64,000 nt of DNA from Pegoplata infirma (lineage: Eukaryota > Arthropoda > Insecta > Diptera > Anthomyiidae): assembly GCA_963921195.1 (NCBI GenBank), contig OY992537.1, positions 51,112,313 through 51,176,312 on the forward strand. The letters are read 5' to 3'. The notes beneath the pieces were generated by a model. The model ran no database searches. It had not been told where the DNA came from and saw nothing but the letters and a program-made list of their open reading frames with translations. Positions 22,403 to 31,756 of the stretch are shown one piece after another. Position numbers and translations under genes: made by a program. How positions within the stretch are numbered: the stretch's first letter is position 1; the number at the start of each line of letters is the position of its first letter.

Positions 22403-22567
22403 GGACGGACGGACGGACGGACGGACGGACATCGCTAGATCGTCTTAAAATCGATCGAGGATCATGAATATATATACTTTATGGGGTCCTAGACCAATAT
22501 TTCGAGGTGTTACAAACGGAATGACAAACTTATATATACCCTCTATCACTAGAGTGGAGGGTATAAA
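21545..22567 (+). repeat. Full copy of the ATACCCTCCAC/GTGGAGGGTAT dispersed family
   Basis: Begins AACAAGTAGAAAAGCTAAATTCG with GAATACCCTCCACAATG and ends AGTGGAGGGTATA. It contains two ~125-bp direct repeats of GTGTAAAAA-TTTTTTGAGTGTA (21670-21955), two related blocks with CTTTTGAACCACTGGACCGATTT (22066-22090 and 22246-22268), a (CAGA)n(CGGA)n microsatellite, and the conserved end TTATGGGGTCCTAGACCAATATTTCGA. Confidence 0.85.
22363..22430 (+). repeat. (CAGA)n(CGGA)n microsatellite
   Basis: About nine CAGA units followed directly by about seven CGGA units. Shorter versions occur in every copy of the host repeat family (16560, 31465, and reverse complement near 47035), so expansion is copy-specific. 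Confidence 0.9.
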
Positions 22568-23060
22568 AATTATCTTATAAAGCGCTTATTTTGAGATTTT
22601 TTTGAAAAAGCCTGACGTTTTTTTATTTAAAAACATTTTTAAAAAATGGATCGAGTGTTCCTTATTGCGAAAATATTTTTTCATTTGTTTTTATACACGC
22701 GGTATTCTTACTTTTTGAGTGTTATTTTATACAAAACAATTATTTTTAAATGTAAAAACTCAGTTAAAATAATATCAAAATAGGCGCTTTATAATTTACA
22801 TTTTTTTAATAATTTGACCTTGAATTTAAGGTCAAATTTATATTTTTTTAAAAAACCAACAATGCCATTGAAAAGGTTGTCAAAAATCCTTTAAAATTCG
22901 TTTTTTAAAATAAATTTTTATCGCATCAAAGTGTCAATAAAAATTCAACCAAATGATCTGTGCATAAAAATGAAATGATCGGTGCATAAAAATGAAAACT
23001 TTCCATCTCTGTAACTCTAAAAATATTTCAAAATTTTTTTTTTATTTGAACTTTAGAATA

Positions 23061-24240
23061 CCTACTGTGCTATTATTTTAGACTTGAAGTTTATTTTTTA
23101 TAATTTTTTCAACTACGCATTAATTTATTTATTTATATAAAAAATATTGATTTTTTACTGATATAAATTAATTGAATTAAAAAGATTTTTTTTTTTAATG
23201 AACCTTGCATTTTTTTTATTTGAATGTGGGTGTGGAACAAGGTGCTATAATCCAAAAACCAAATTGTATAGGAGAAGCAAAAAACTAAATAATTCGCGAA
23301 AAAAATTAAATTTCTTAATTTTCTTTTTGCAGATCGACAAAGAGTGACCATTTGCATCTATGTACAAAATTTCATAAAAATAGAATGAGCGGAAGTAGCA
23401 AAAAATTGCATGTGAAATTTTGTTCTAGTGGAATAAGGTGCTATGTTACAATTTCTACTAGGAATTTCAATACATTTGCCAAGTAGTCTTATGTTTTTTG
23501 TGTTATTTTTTAAAAATTAAAATTTGGCATGATGAATTCTGCAAAATTTAGGCGGGGTCCAGCAATACTAATTTTTATATAAGAATAATAAAAGGTAGTT
23601 AATTTAACAAAAAACAAGTGGTTTTTGGTTCATTTTGAACCGATTTTCGCGTAATGGGTTAAAAAAAATTTGCACAATTTATAATATAAGTTACTAACCA
23701 TTCCATTTTATAGTTTAAACTCAAAAATTGGATAGATTATCTAAATCCGCCCTTAGTATTTCGTAAAACAATATTGTGTTTTTATATGGATATAGCACCT
23801 TTTTCCATATTCACACTTTAACTATAGATAGATTAGATATGAAAGCGTTTTTGGCCAAACCAATGGGCACATGTTAAAGCCTGTGATGTTTTCTACACGT
23901 TAACCATCGCACATGCAAGAATTTTGATATACCACCTTTAGTTTAACTGCAAAAACCATGTTAGTATTCGGAGAAAAATATAAAATATTTCCAAAAATAG
24001 CTAAAATTAAACTTTTAAGGTCAATTTTATGACCGAAAACGATCAAGTTTTTAACAAATTTGTTTGCAAATAGGTTGAACTATTGAAGGAAGATACGATT
24101 TTGCAAAAAAACGCGATTTCAAAAAATTGGATTTTAGCACCTTCTTCCACACACACATTCATTTATTAAAACTTTTTTCTTCTTATGTATACAAGAAGTT
24201 CTCTCGTTACAATGTACGAGTTTATTTTCGTTTATATTTA
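23061..24240. other. Unassigned interior of the hAT-like element
   Basis: Moderately complex AT-rich sequence, including repeated GGTGCTATAATCC-, GGTGCTATGTTAC- and AGCACCTT-type words, but no ORF above about 75 codons and no recognised family. Confidence 0.4.
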
Positions 24241-25018
24241 TTTGCTTGTCAGCAGCTCACCACTTTTTGAATTGTAACTTGCAGTGGATTTCTCAAAACA
24301 ACGTTTGTGCTGTTTGTGTGCTGCCTAATTTTTTTACTGTTGCTGGTTTGTCAGTATTTGTTTTTTTTTTAAATCAACCACCATCAGCACAACACAAAAA
24401 AGTTCAGCAGCAAAAAAGTGACTGGACTGTTTTGTTAGAAATGTAAACTGGACTGGCGGGTTGCAGTATTTTTTTTTTAAATTATTGACAACTTGACTGG
24501 AAGTGAAAATTAAAAATGTGTAATGAATTTCAGTTTTTTAATCACTGGTTTTTTTTATCATATTTTACTGATTTTTAGGTATAAATGACTTTTTGGAAAC
24601 GAAATTATTTCAAACTCTAGAGGTTTTATAAAAAAAATCTTTTTTTTTAAATTAAAATATTTAGAAACTTGTGAATTTTTTTTTTGTATAATGCATTTTT
24701 GTGTATAAAATTTTAAAAATTTTCAAATCGAAAGGGGGGGGGGCACGTGCCCCCTGTGCCCACCCCTGTATACGTCCATGGTTCTTAGCACAAAGACCTT
24801 TCATTTGGTATGTAACATGACTAGTTTTCTTTGCATAATATAGGAGATAAACGAAAAAAACTGAAAAATGGCCTTGTCTTCCCCCCTCCTTTTTACCCCC
24901 TAAATATGAATTTGGGCCGCTAAAAAAAAATACGTGTCCATTTATTTTTTCTGGTCTACAAAATAAAACCAATTCCATTAAGATCCGCGGGTGACACTAG
25001 GGAGACTTCCCTTGTCAG

Positions 25019-25317
25019 TGAAACTAAAATAAATGTTTTAAAAAACCGTCAGTTTTTGGAGTTTAGAAAAACTATAAATGCAGTTTTGTATACAAGACCT
25101 TGAACCATCACCGAGCAATGTTTAAGGATTACCCCACTTTATCCGTAAAAGTTACAGAGGGTTAAAGTTGAAAAATCGATAAAAATGGCTTGAAATAATC
25201 CATAGTTTTTACTTTCTTTCGCTTTTTTTTAAGTTCTCCTTATATTTCAATCTTTTCCGGCATAACACAAACTCAGTACATATAAGAGATTATTTATATG
25301 TTGGTAATTATAAGACG
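25019..25317. other. Unassigned spacer
   Basis: AT-rich with no ORF, TIR or family match recognised. Confidence 0.4.
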
Positions 25318-25324
25318 GTTAAGT

Positions 25325-25550
25325 CACAGACTAATACAGACTCGACAAAAGTGACAGGTGTCAAAAAAGTAGTTCTGAACCATATGGTTAATATTTTCAA
25401 ATTATTCTACGAATTAGGTTAGAAAGAGAAAGCTAATATAACGTGCCATTAGAAAAATGGATGCCAGATCGGATTTTGTTGTTTCACTCACTTAGTTTTT
25501 CCCCATTTTTTCTTATAAAACTCTACTGTCGAGTCTGTTTATAGTCTGTG
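25325..25550 (-). mobile_element. CACAGAC MITE, copy A (internally deleted)
   Basis: TIRs CACAGACTAATACAGACTCG and (inverted) CACAGACTATAAACAGACTC. 226 bp, with about 75 bp missing from the middle compared with the 300-bp copies. Flanked by GTTAAGT on both sides (25318-25324 and 25551-25557). Opposite orientation to copy B. Confidence 0.85.
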
Positions 25551-25557
25551 GTTAAGT

Positions 25558-25857
25558 CACAGACTATAAACAGACTCGACAGTAGAGTTTTATAAGAAAA
25601 AATGGGGAAAAACTAAGCGATTTTAGGAAAAAACAGAGCGGTTTTTAGTTCATTTTACGCTAACATGGCAACCCTTTCTACGACTTAGGAGTGAGTGAAA
25701 CAACAAAAACCGATCTGGCATCTATTTTTCTTATGGCGCGTTATATCAGTTTTCTCTTTCTAACCTAATTCGTAGAATAATTTGAAAATATTAACCATAT
25801 GGTTCAGAACTACTTTTTTGACACCTGTCACTTATGTCGAGTCTGTATTAGTCTGTG
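25558..25857 (+). mobile_element. CACAGAC MITE, copy B (full 300 bp)
   Basis: Exactly 300 bp, CACAGACTATAAACAGACTC to GAGTCTGTATTAGTCTGTG, flanked by GTTAAGT at 25551-25557 and 25858-25864. It shares one GTTAAGT copy with element A, so A and B used the same 7-bp site. Contains TTTTATAAGAAAAAATGGGG, then ACCATATGGTT and no ORF. Confidence 0.9.
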
Positions 25858-25989
25858 GTTAAGTTTTAAAACCAAAAATTAAGAGTTTTTAAATTTTCGA
25901 GGTTTTTTGATCAGGGATTTCGGCCCCCTCTATAAAATGAAAAAAGTTGAACTAGAGTTGGTAGTTGTTGTAATTCTTAACATTTTGGA

Positions 25990-26596
25990 CACAGACTAAA
26001 TACAGACTCGACAGTAGAGTTTTATAAGAAAAAATGGGGAAAAACTAAGCGGTTTTAGGAGAAAACACAGCGGTTTTTAGTCCATTTTACGCTAACATGG
26101 CAACACTTTCTACGACTTAGGAGTGAGTGAAACAACAAAAACCGATCTGGCATCCATTTTTCTTATGGCGCGTTATAATAGTTTTCTCTTTCTAACCTAA
26201 TTCGTAGAATAATTTCAAAATATTAACCATATGGTTAAAGCACAGACTAATACAGACTCGACATAAGTGACAGGTGTCAAAAAAGTATTCTTGAACCATA
26301 TGGTTAATTTTTTCAAATTATTCTACGAATTAGGTTAGAAAGAGAAAACTGATATAACGCGCCATAAGAAAAATGGATGCCAGATCGGTTTTTGTTGTTT
26401 CACTCAATCCTAAGTCGTAGAAAGTGTTGCCATGTTAGCGTAAAATAGACTAAAAACCGTTGTGTTTTCTCCTAAAATCGCTTAGTTTTTCCCCATTTTT
26501 TCTTATAAAACTCTACTGTCGAGTCTGTATTTAGTCTGTGGTTAAAGAATACTTTTTTGACACCTGTCGCTTATGTCGAGTCTGTATTAGTCTGTG
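25990..26596 (+). mobile_element. CACAGAC MITE, copy C, split by copy D
   Basis: Starts CACAGACTAAATACAGACTC and ends GAGTCTGTATTAGTCTGTG. Perfect 7-bp direct repeats TTTTGGA lie at 25983-25989 and 26597-26603. Subtracting the nested copy D and its duplicated 7 bp leaves exactly 300 bp. This copy fixes the target duplication at 7 rather than 8 bp, because the next outward base differs. Confidence 0.92.
26241..26540 (-). mobile_element. CACAGAC MITE, copy D, inserted in copy C
   Basis: Exactly 300 bp, opposite orientation to C, flanked by GTTAAAG (26234-26240 and 26541-26547), which is part of the MITE's own interior (ATATGGTTAAAGAATAC, intact at 37581-37600). Self-insertion at a GTTAA-containing site. 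Confidence 0.92.
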
Positions 26597-26637
26597 TTTT
26601 GGAGTTAATCCCGTTAATGTGCCACGAATAGTTATAC

Positions 26638-26664
26638 CACAGACTAAATACAGACTCGACAGTA
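26638..26664 (+). mobile_element. CACAGAC MITE, copy E (27-bp remnant)
   Basis: Only the left TIR and three further bases remain. The sequence then switches to another element that starts CACGCAAAAAAAAA at 26665. Confidence 0.8.
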
Positions 26665-27148
26665 CACGCAAAAAAAAATCTGTGTCGGAGTGAGCAAAAA
26701 TCTGGCATAATTTTACCAAAAATATGCTAAAACTACAACCGACGAAGTAGTTTTCGTAATTTAGCCAAAACACTTATGTAAAAAATTTTGAAGAAAATGC
26801 TAATGCTATTTAAGCAAAAACTTGGTAAAATATACCAAAAGAAATATGGTGAAATATACCAAAATTATTAGAAAAGGTGACTAAAAATAATGCTAAAAAT
26901 TACCCCATTTATGCTAAAATAAATTTTCTATAAAATTTTGTAAAAATTTGTATATTTGTTGAATTTAAAATTTTCACAGAATAAATCCATATTAATATAA
27001 TAAATGTTGTGTAGGATTTTATTTACCACCGACCAACTGACCCTTTATGTACAATTTTCTCCAGTGACTGCTGCCTACCCTTTTTCTTGAAGTGAAGGAT
27101 CCGCTATAGCGTCACGAATTTATTTAAAAGCATCCTGTAAAAATAGAA
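26665..27148 (-). mobile_element. Element Y, partial copy
   Basis: Begins CACGCAAAAAAAAATCTGTG, then CGGAGTGAGCAAAAATCTGG and runs about 480 bp. It is the reverse complement of the right end of the longer element at 33996-35828 (same GACCAACTGACCCTTTATG and AAGTGAAGGATCCGCTATAG words). The distal end is lost where the CCCAGGC element begins. Confidence 0.82.
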
Positions 27149-27152
27149 AATT

Positions 27153-27777
27153 CCCAGGCAGAAAAATACATACGGGCCAGATCTGGCAAAGTATCTAATA
27201 AGGTAGTATTAATACTGGCAAAGTACCTTTGTTTTGGGTTTTTAATACTTGCTAAGATGCTAAATGATAACACCATTTAGTAGTGGCAAAGTACTTTTAA
27301 AAGCGCTTTCCCTGTACTTTAAAAAGTACTATCCGAGAATTTTTAAAATAGCTTTTTAACTAAAACAATCCATTACAAAATTAAAAATGTATTTAATAAA
27401 ATATTTTTTTTATTTAATAATTTGTACATTAGAATTTTTTTTTTAATTTTTTCTATTTTAAATAACATTTCCATCAATTTGAGACATGCTGAGTCGAATG
27501 GCGTACTCCGTTTTTCGATGCATGGTACAGTTTTCTTGACTTGTAGCAATGTTTCTTATGCAAATTTGGTTTAAAGCTTTCATCTTAAGCGCTTAAATTC
27601 GCGAATTTCTTCATTTTTCTAGGTTCTCACGAAATAAACCTCTAAATTAGTATTTGATAAAAAAAACTAGCTTTTAGTGGATCATAAAGGCATCCCTAAC
27701 ACTACGAATAGTGAACAAAAAACATCTATGTGATATAGACCATCATGTTAAAAATCGCGAGACTTTTTTATGGCAGA
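27153..27777 (-). mobile_element. CCCAG element, short relative of 4504-6661
   Basis: Starts CCCAGGCAGAAAAATACATA, then GGGCCAGATCTGGCAAAGTA. It then follows the reverse complement of 6661-6200 and 5400-5220 (GGCGTACTCCGTTTTTCGATG, AAGGCATCCCTAACACTACG). It lacks the 733-bp hAT-like MITE, so it shows the pre-insertion state. The far TIR is missing. Confidence 0.82.
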
Positions 27778-28350
27778 ATCATTTTACAAGATGACTTTGG
27801 CCAAGAAAGGTCGTCTGCGTCTTGTGCATTGGTTAACATTGTGGAGGGTATTTAAAGATTCGGCACTGCCGAATATAGCTTTCTTACTTGTTTTTAATTG
27901 ATTTCGCAAATTTCCGTGAATTGAGAATAAATGCAATTTTTCCTTGTTAAACTTTAACAAATTTAAGTAATTGATACTATTACTTTCGTGATAGGTGCAA
28001 AAATCAATTAAAATGGTAATTGATACAATCATTTTAGTGATTGAAACTCATTTTCGTTTTTTGTGTTTATACTGTAGTATAAAACAAATAATAAAATACT
28101 GAATTTGAAAAAGATATTGACTTTCAATATTCAATATCTTAACATAAAAACTCGTACATGGGCTATATATGATGGGGTTAAAAGCTGAATACCAGGACTA
28201 TAAGATGCAGTTTTCAGAAATTAGTCACCGATTACGGCAATAAGCCAGGTTATAGAAAATGAAATAAGTAAATAAATACTAAATAACAAACAAGAGAGTT
28301 AAATTCGGTTGTGCAGAATATTTTATGCCCTCCAATATGTAAAAAAATTA
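27778..28350. repeat. Two terminal fragments of the ATACCCTCCAC dispersed family
   Basis: 27841-27893 is the reverse complement of the family's start (GTGGAGGGTATTT, TTCGGCACTGCCGAA, then CTTACTTGTTTTT). 28288-28342 is another start in plus orientation (ACAAACAAGAGAGTTAAATTCGG, then GCCCTCCAATATG). Between them is AT-rich DNA without a gene. Confidence 0.65.
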
Positions 28351-29084
28351 AAAATAAACACATTTTGCTTAAGTACGTCTTGGGGCCCCAAGCGGCGGAC
28401 GTAAGGGACAACTTCCCTCTCGCGGTAAATATTACCAAATCCATTTATTATCCTTTTTTAACTAAAGCAATATAATTTTATCATTATTTGAAAAAAAAAT
28501 CACAATGGACCTCAGAGTCTACGTGTGTTGACGTAAAACGTCAGCAGCCACTTACAACCTAATCATTATTTGAATAAATCCGCGCCCTCCAAATGGGGCG
28601 GACAAAAAGGCAACCCAAATGAGCAAAAGCATTACCAAAACTTTTAGTTTATGCACACAAAAAAAAATTTTGGACATTTTTCTTTAAAAATGTTACCTCA
28701 ATTGTGAAGAAACTCGTGGTTAATGACGAATTTATAAAGAAGGTTAAAAAAACGGTTTTAGCAAAAAGTCTACTTGCGCGACCTAAAACCTTTTCCAAAA
28801 AATCTCAAAAATACTTTACCCTATAAGCTTTCAAATTATGCTTAAGCACTCAAGAAAATCGAAAAAAAAAAAAATTTTCGGGACGCCCTAGTGTACAATG
28901 ATTGTAAAAGGGTTAAAGAGTAACACCTGTTTTTCTGTTCCAAAATCAACTCTGCCGGTTGTTATCAAAGATTTGTTGTAATTTTCTTATCTTTGTATTT
29001 ATTTAATTTATTTTATTTGCTTAACTAACTTTCTTGGTACTTTAGCCCCATTAATCAAGTTTGATCGACGTTAACTAAAAAGTA
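28351..29084. other. Upstream region of the dehydrogenase gene
   Basis: No ORF of note. 28380-28445 (TTGGGGCCCCAAG, then CAACTTCCCTCTCGCGG) resembles element ends near 24985-25010. The 5' UTR and promoter should lie within about 28900-29084; no clear TATA box or initiator could be chosen. Confidence 0.4.
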
Positions 29085-30050
29085 ATGATGAATTTTTTTC
29101 AACTGTTCGGTTTGGGCGTATTGGTTTATTTTGTGATTTACTTTTTCCTATGGATCTTTTTGGACTGTAATGTAGCTTTATGGATTAAAACACGCTTTGG
29201 AGTAAATATATCTACACTACGTGGACAAGTGGTATGGATTACTGGCGCATCCAGTGGTATTGGTAAAGCATTAGCTTTGAATTTAGCCAGGCATGGTGTA
29301 AAACTAGTAATCTCAGCAAGACGGGAGCCTTTGTTGGAACAGGTTAAAGAGGAATGTTTGTTGGAAGCCAATGGACTTTTAGCTTCCAAAGATGTCTTAG
29401 TATTACCCATGGATATGTTAAAATTAGAGGATCATAAACAATGCCTTACAAAAGTTTTAAATCATTTTGGAAAACTAAATATATTGGTGAATAATGCTGG
29501 CAGATCTCAACGTGCCAACTGGGAAGATATTGATGTACAAGTAGATAGAGAACTTTTCGAGTTAGATGTGTTCTCTGTTCTACACTTAAGTCGCCTCGTG
29601 GTACACTACTTTAAAGAACAAACAGGCGGTAAAGGTCATATTGCTGCTACTTCGAGTGTTGCTGGATTGACAATGGTACCATTTTCAGCTAGTTATTGTG
29701 GTGCTAAACATGCCTTGAATGCTTATTTGGGATGTTTAGCTTTGGAACATCCTTCATTGGATGTAACCTTATTTAATCCTGGTCCAGTGGCTACTGATTT
29801 CTTACAAGAAGCTTTTACCGGTCAACCAAACGAAAAAGTTGGTCAAAGTACTAAAAATCAAAAACGTTTAACAGCTGAAAGATGTGGTTTCTTATTTGCT
29901 ACAGCTTTAGCTAACAAATTGGAATCAGTGTGGTGTGGTCTATTCCCTATTAATATGTTGGCTTATATATCCCGTTATACAGTGCTGACCGCTATACTAA
30001 GACAATTTATGACTCAAAAGACTTTAAGTAAAATAAGAGAAGGTAAATAG
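29085..30050 (+). CDS. Short-chain dehydrogenase/reductase, DHRS7-like, membrane anchored
   Basis: A 321-residue SDR-family NAD(P)-dependent oxidoreductase. An N-terminal hydrophobic segment (about 5-27) is a likely membrane anchor, probably ER. The Rossmann cofactor motif is TGASSGIG (53-60), the structural motif is NNAG (136-139), and the catalytic set is Ser190/191, Tyr204 and Lys208 in SYCGAKH. Basic residues after the second strand (SARR, 77-80) favour NADP(H). The overall pattern (RGQVVWITGASSGIGKALA, and a C-terminus with CGLFPINMLAY) resembles the insect DHRS7-like protein known in Drosophila as CG7601; this is from memory, not a search. The substrate is unknown, though vertebrate DHRS7 reduces steroids and retinoids. 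Start: two adjacent ATGs at 29085 and 29088, both before the anchor. Uninterrupted, TAG stop. Utp23 faces it from the other strand. Confidence 0.9.
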   Translation: MMNFFQLFGLGVLVYFVIYFFLWIFLDCNVALWIKTRFGVNISTLRGQVVWITGASSGIGKALALNLARHGVKLVISARREPLLEQVKEECLLEANGLLASKDVLVLPMDMLKLEDHKQCLTKVLNHFGKLNILVNNAGRSQRANWEDIDVQVDRELFELDVFSVLHLSRLVVHYFKEQTGGKGHIAATSSVAGLTMVPFSASYCGAKHALNAYLGCLALEHPSLDVTLFNPGPVATDFLQEAFTGQPNEKVGQSTKNQKRLTAERCGFLFATALANKLESVWCGLFPINMLAYISRYTVLTAILRQFMTQKTLSKIREGK

Positions 30051-30082
30051 TAGGGAAAGTTAATTATAAAGATGGTTTATAA

Positions 30083-30088
30083 ATAAAA
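30083..30088 (+). terminator. Candidate poly(A) signal of the dehydrogenase gene
   Basis: AATAAA 33 nt after the stop codon, within TTATAAATAAAAAAAAATGTCG. It gives a very short 3' UTR. Confidence 0.55.
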
Positions 30089-30146
30089 AAAAATGTCGTC
30101 TATAGATAAAATCATCTACAAAACATTCACATAAAAAAACAATAGT

Positions 30147-30287
30147 GGTATTCAGAGTCTTGCTTGCCAGCCCTGGCACTGGTAGTAAAAGAGCACTTTT
30201 CAAAATTACTTTTCAAAATACATGTATTTTTTGAAAGAAGTACTCTTTTGCTACATTGCCAGGGCTGGCAGCAAGACTCTGAATACC
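30147..30287. mobile_element. 141-bp hairpin MITE between convergent genes
   Basis: Arms GGTATTCAGAGTCTTGCTTGCCAGCCCTGGCA and TGCCAGGGCTGGCAGCAAGACTCTGAATACC pair almost perfectly over about 30 bp, and pairing continues inwards (AGTAAAAGAGCACTT against AAGTACTCTTTTGCT). No ORF. It lies 60-100 bp beyond the dehydrogenase poly(A) signal and about 1.5 kb from the Utp23 stop. Confidence 0.82.
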
Positions 30288-31756
30288 TCTAATAATCTTT
30301 ATATTTTTTAAGTCTACTGTAAATACAATTATAACCCAATAAAACACTTAAAAATTGAATGATATTCAAGTCTAAATCAAGTTTGTAGTTTCCATCCCTT
30401 GCTAGAATTATACCTTAATTAAATAGCATTCTCTAGCAAAACGGATATTTGAATTCAGGCCCTGTTTTTACTCTTTAAAAACAGGGCTTTTGCTGAAGTA
30501 TGCTACTGATTTAAAGATTAATTTAAGTAAAAATCAAGCAGGGAATGAAAGAGGAAATTGATCAACATTTATTTTATACTTAAATTGCAGAGGAATTTTT
30601 TTAGTGGTTTATTGGAAAGGAACTAAATACAAAAAAATACAATTTAAAGCATTTAAATATGATCCTAATAAATATTATCTTTGATCTGTTCTAATTATGT
30701 TCTTCAATGAGTTTTTTTCTTTTTATTTCTATTTTCTCTTTAAGTTTTAAAATAAATTCCAAGGAATGTTGATATTTAAAATCGAATGCATTCACAGACT
30801 GTCAAAATCAAATTGTTTTTAAAGAAATCATTTGAAAGGATTTTCATTCTTCGAATCTCTGACACGGCTGTAGGAAAAATCTCCCAATGAAAAATCACGT
30901 GATGATATGCAAGTACAGGGTTTTTTGGTACGATTCCCACCAAAACCTTATTCTGTTACTCTACAATGGAAAGGTTTTGCCGTCTTGTTTCTAACAAAAA
31001 AATAAGAAAGAAATTTTTTTAGATTGTTCTACTATTTGGGGTTTTTAATTTTTTTTGTGACTGCTTCATTGCGACCCATTTCGGTTTTGACATTTTAAAA
31101 TTTTGACTATAACTAAAATCAAAAAAAAAATTTCATATAGTATTTCTGAGTAACTTTTCATAATAAAAAATCACACAACTTTTTAATTTCGAAATTTTGC
31201 CCAAAAATGTTGGTTAATTTTTCATATGAAATATGTGTGGCCCAAATATGTGTGAAACATTTTTAGGCAATTTTTGATTCTTTTTGTGCTATTTTTCCTG
31301 CAGCCTTCTGACTTTGAATCCCTTTTTTTAAATTGAATAAATTGTTCCATGCCCCATTACAAACGTCTTCGTTTGTATGGCTTCGTCCCTGGTCCAAAAG
31401 AGACTTAAGTTTTAAATTTCAAGTCAATTGGTTAAAAATTACGACCTGTATCGTGTTTACATGGACAGACAGACAGACGGACGGACATAGCTAAATCGAC
31501 TCAAAAAGTGATTCTGAGTCGATCGGTATACTTGAATGTAGGTCTAGGACAGTGGTCGGCAGAAAGAAGGAACATTTTTCCAAAACATAGCTTCATCTAA
31601 CCGCTTTTTCAAATGTTACCATGACACTAAATAAAGTATTTGTATTTTTACAAATAAGGTGTAAGGTATTAATATGGTCTGTAGTATAATACTAACTCCT
31701 TCAAACTACCTTATTCCATGAAAGAAACTAACCTGTTTTTGGTAGTTATCCGAATT
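30288..31756. repeat. Intergenic DNA with a dispersed-repeat fragment
   Basis: Mostly AT-rich DNA without a gene. 31330-31560 matches the dispersed family (GACAGACAGACAGACGGACG, then GATTCTGAGTCGATCGGTATA), without its termini. No canonical AATAAA on the Utp23 strand could be placed with confidence close to its stop. Confidence 0.5.

Larger units (their letters stand above)
21290..23060. repeat. Inverted-repeat element with ~250-bp arms
   Basis: The left arm (about 21300-21540: GTTATAAAGATGGGAAGTTTTCA, then TTGATGCGATAAAAATTTATT, then GGCATTGGTGGTTTTTTAAA) is repeated inverted at about 22830-23045. The left part of the loop is filled by a copy of the dispersed family (21545-22567). No ORF. 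Confidence 0.75.
19787..24780. mobile_element. hAT-like element with perfect 8-bp target duplication
   Basis: The left terminus CAGCGACGTATCCAGG and the inverted right terminus CATGGACGTATACAGG match at 13 of 16 positions. Perfect direct repeats GTTCTTAG flank it (19779-19786 and 24781-24788). The G-tracts just inside (ACGGGGGGGCAC and GGGGGGCACGTGCCC) are alike, and CAGCAG/CTGCTG-rich subterminal zones occur at about 20390-20730 and 24240-24450. Both ends and an 8-bp duplication indicate hAT. No long ORF is present: the interior is non-coding or replaced by an inverted-repeat element at 21290-23060. Confidence 0.85.
19441..25018. mobile_element. Outer TIR element of a three-level nest
   Basis: The left end ACAAGGGAAGTCTCCTTGG, then TGTCACCC is inverted at the right end as GGGTGACA, then CTAGGGAGACTTCCCTTGT. 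Subterminal sequences on the two sides also show inverted similarity (TTTTTCAGTTTTTT against AAAAAACTGAAAAA). A 5-kb hAT-like element (19787-24780) is inserted in its middle, and that unit itself carries an inverted-repeat element with a further insertion. No transposase ORF survives. Confidence 0.68.
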
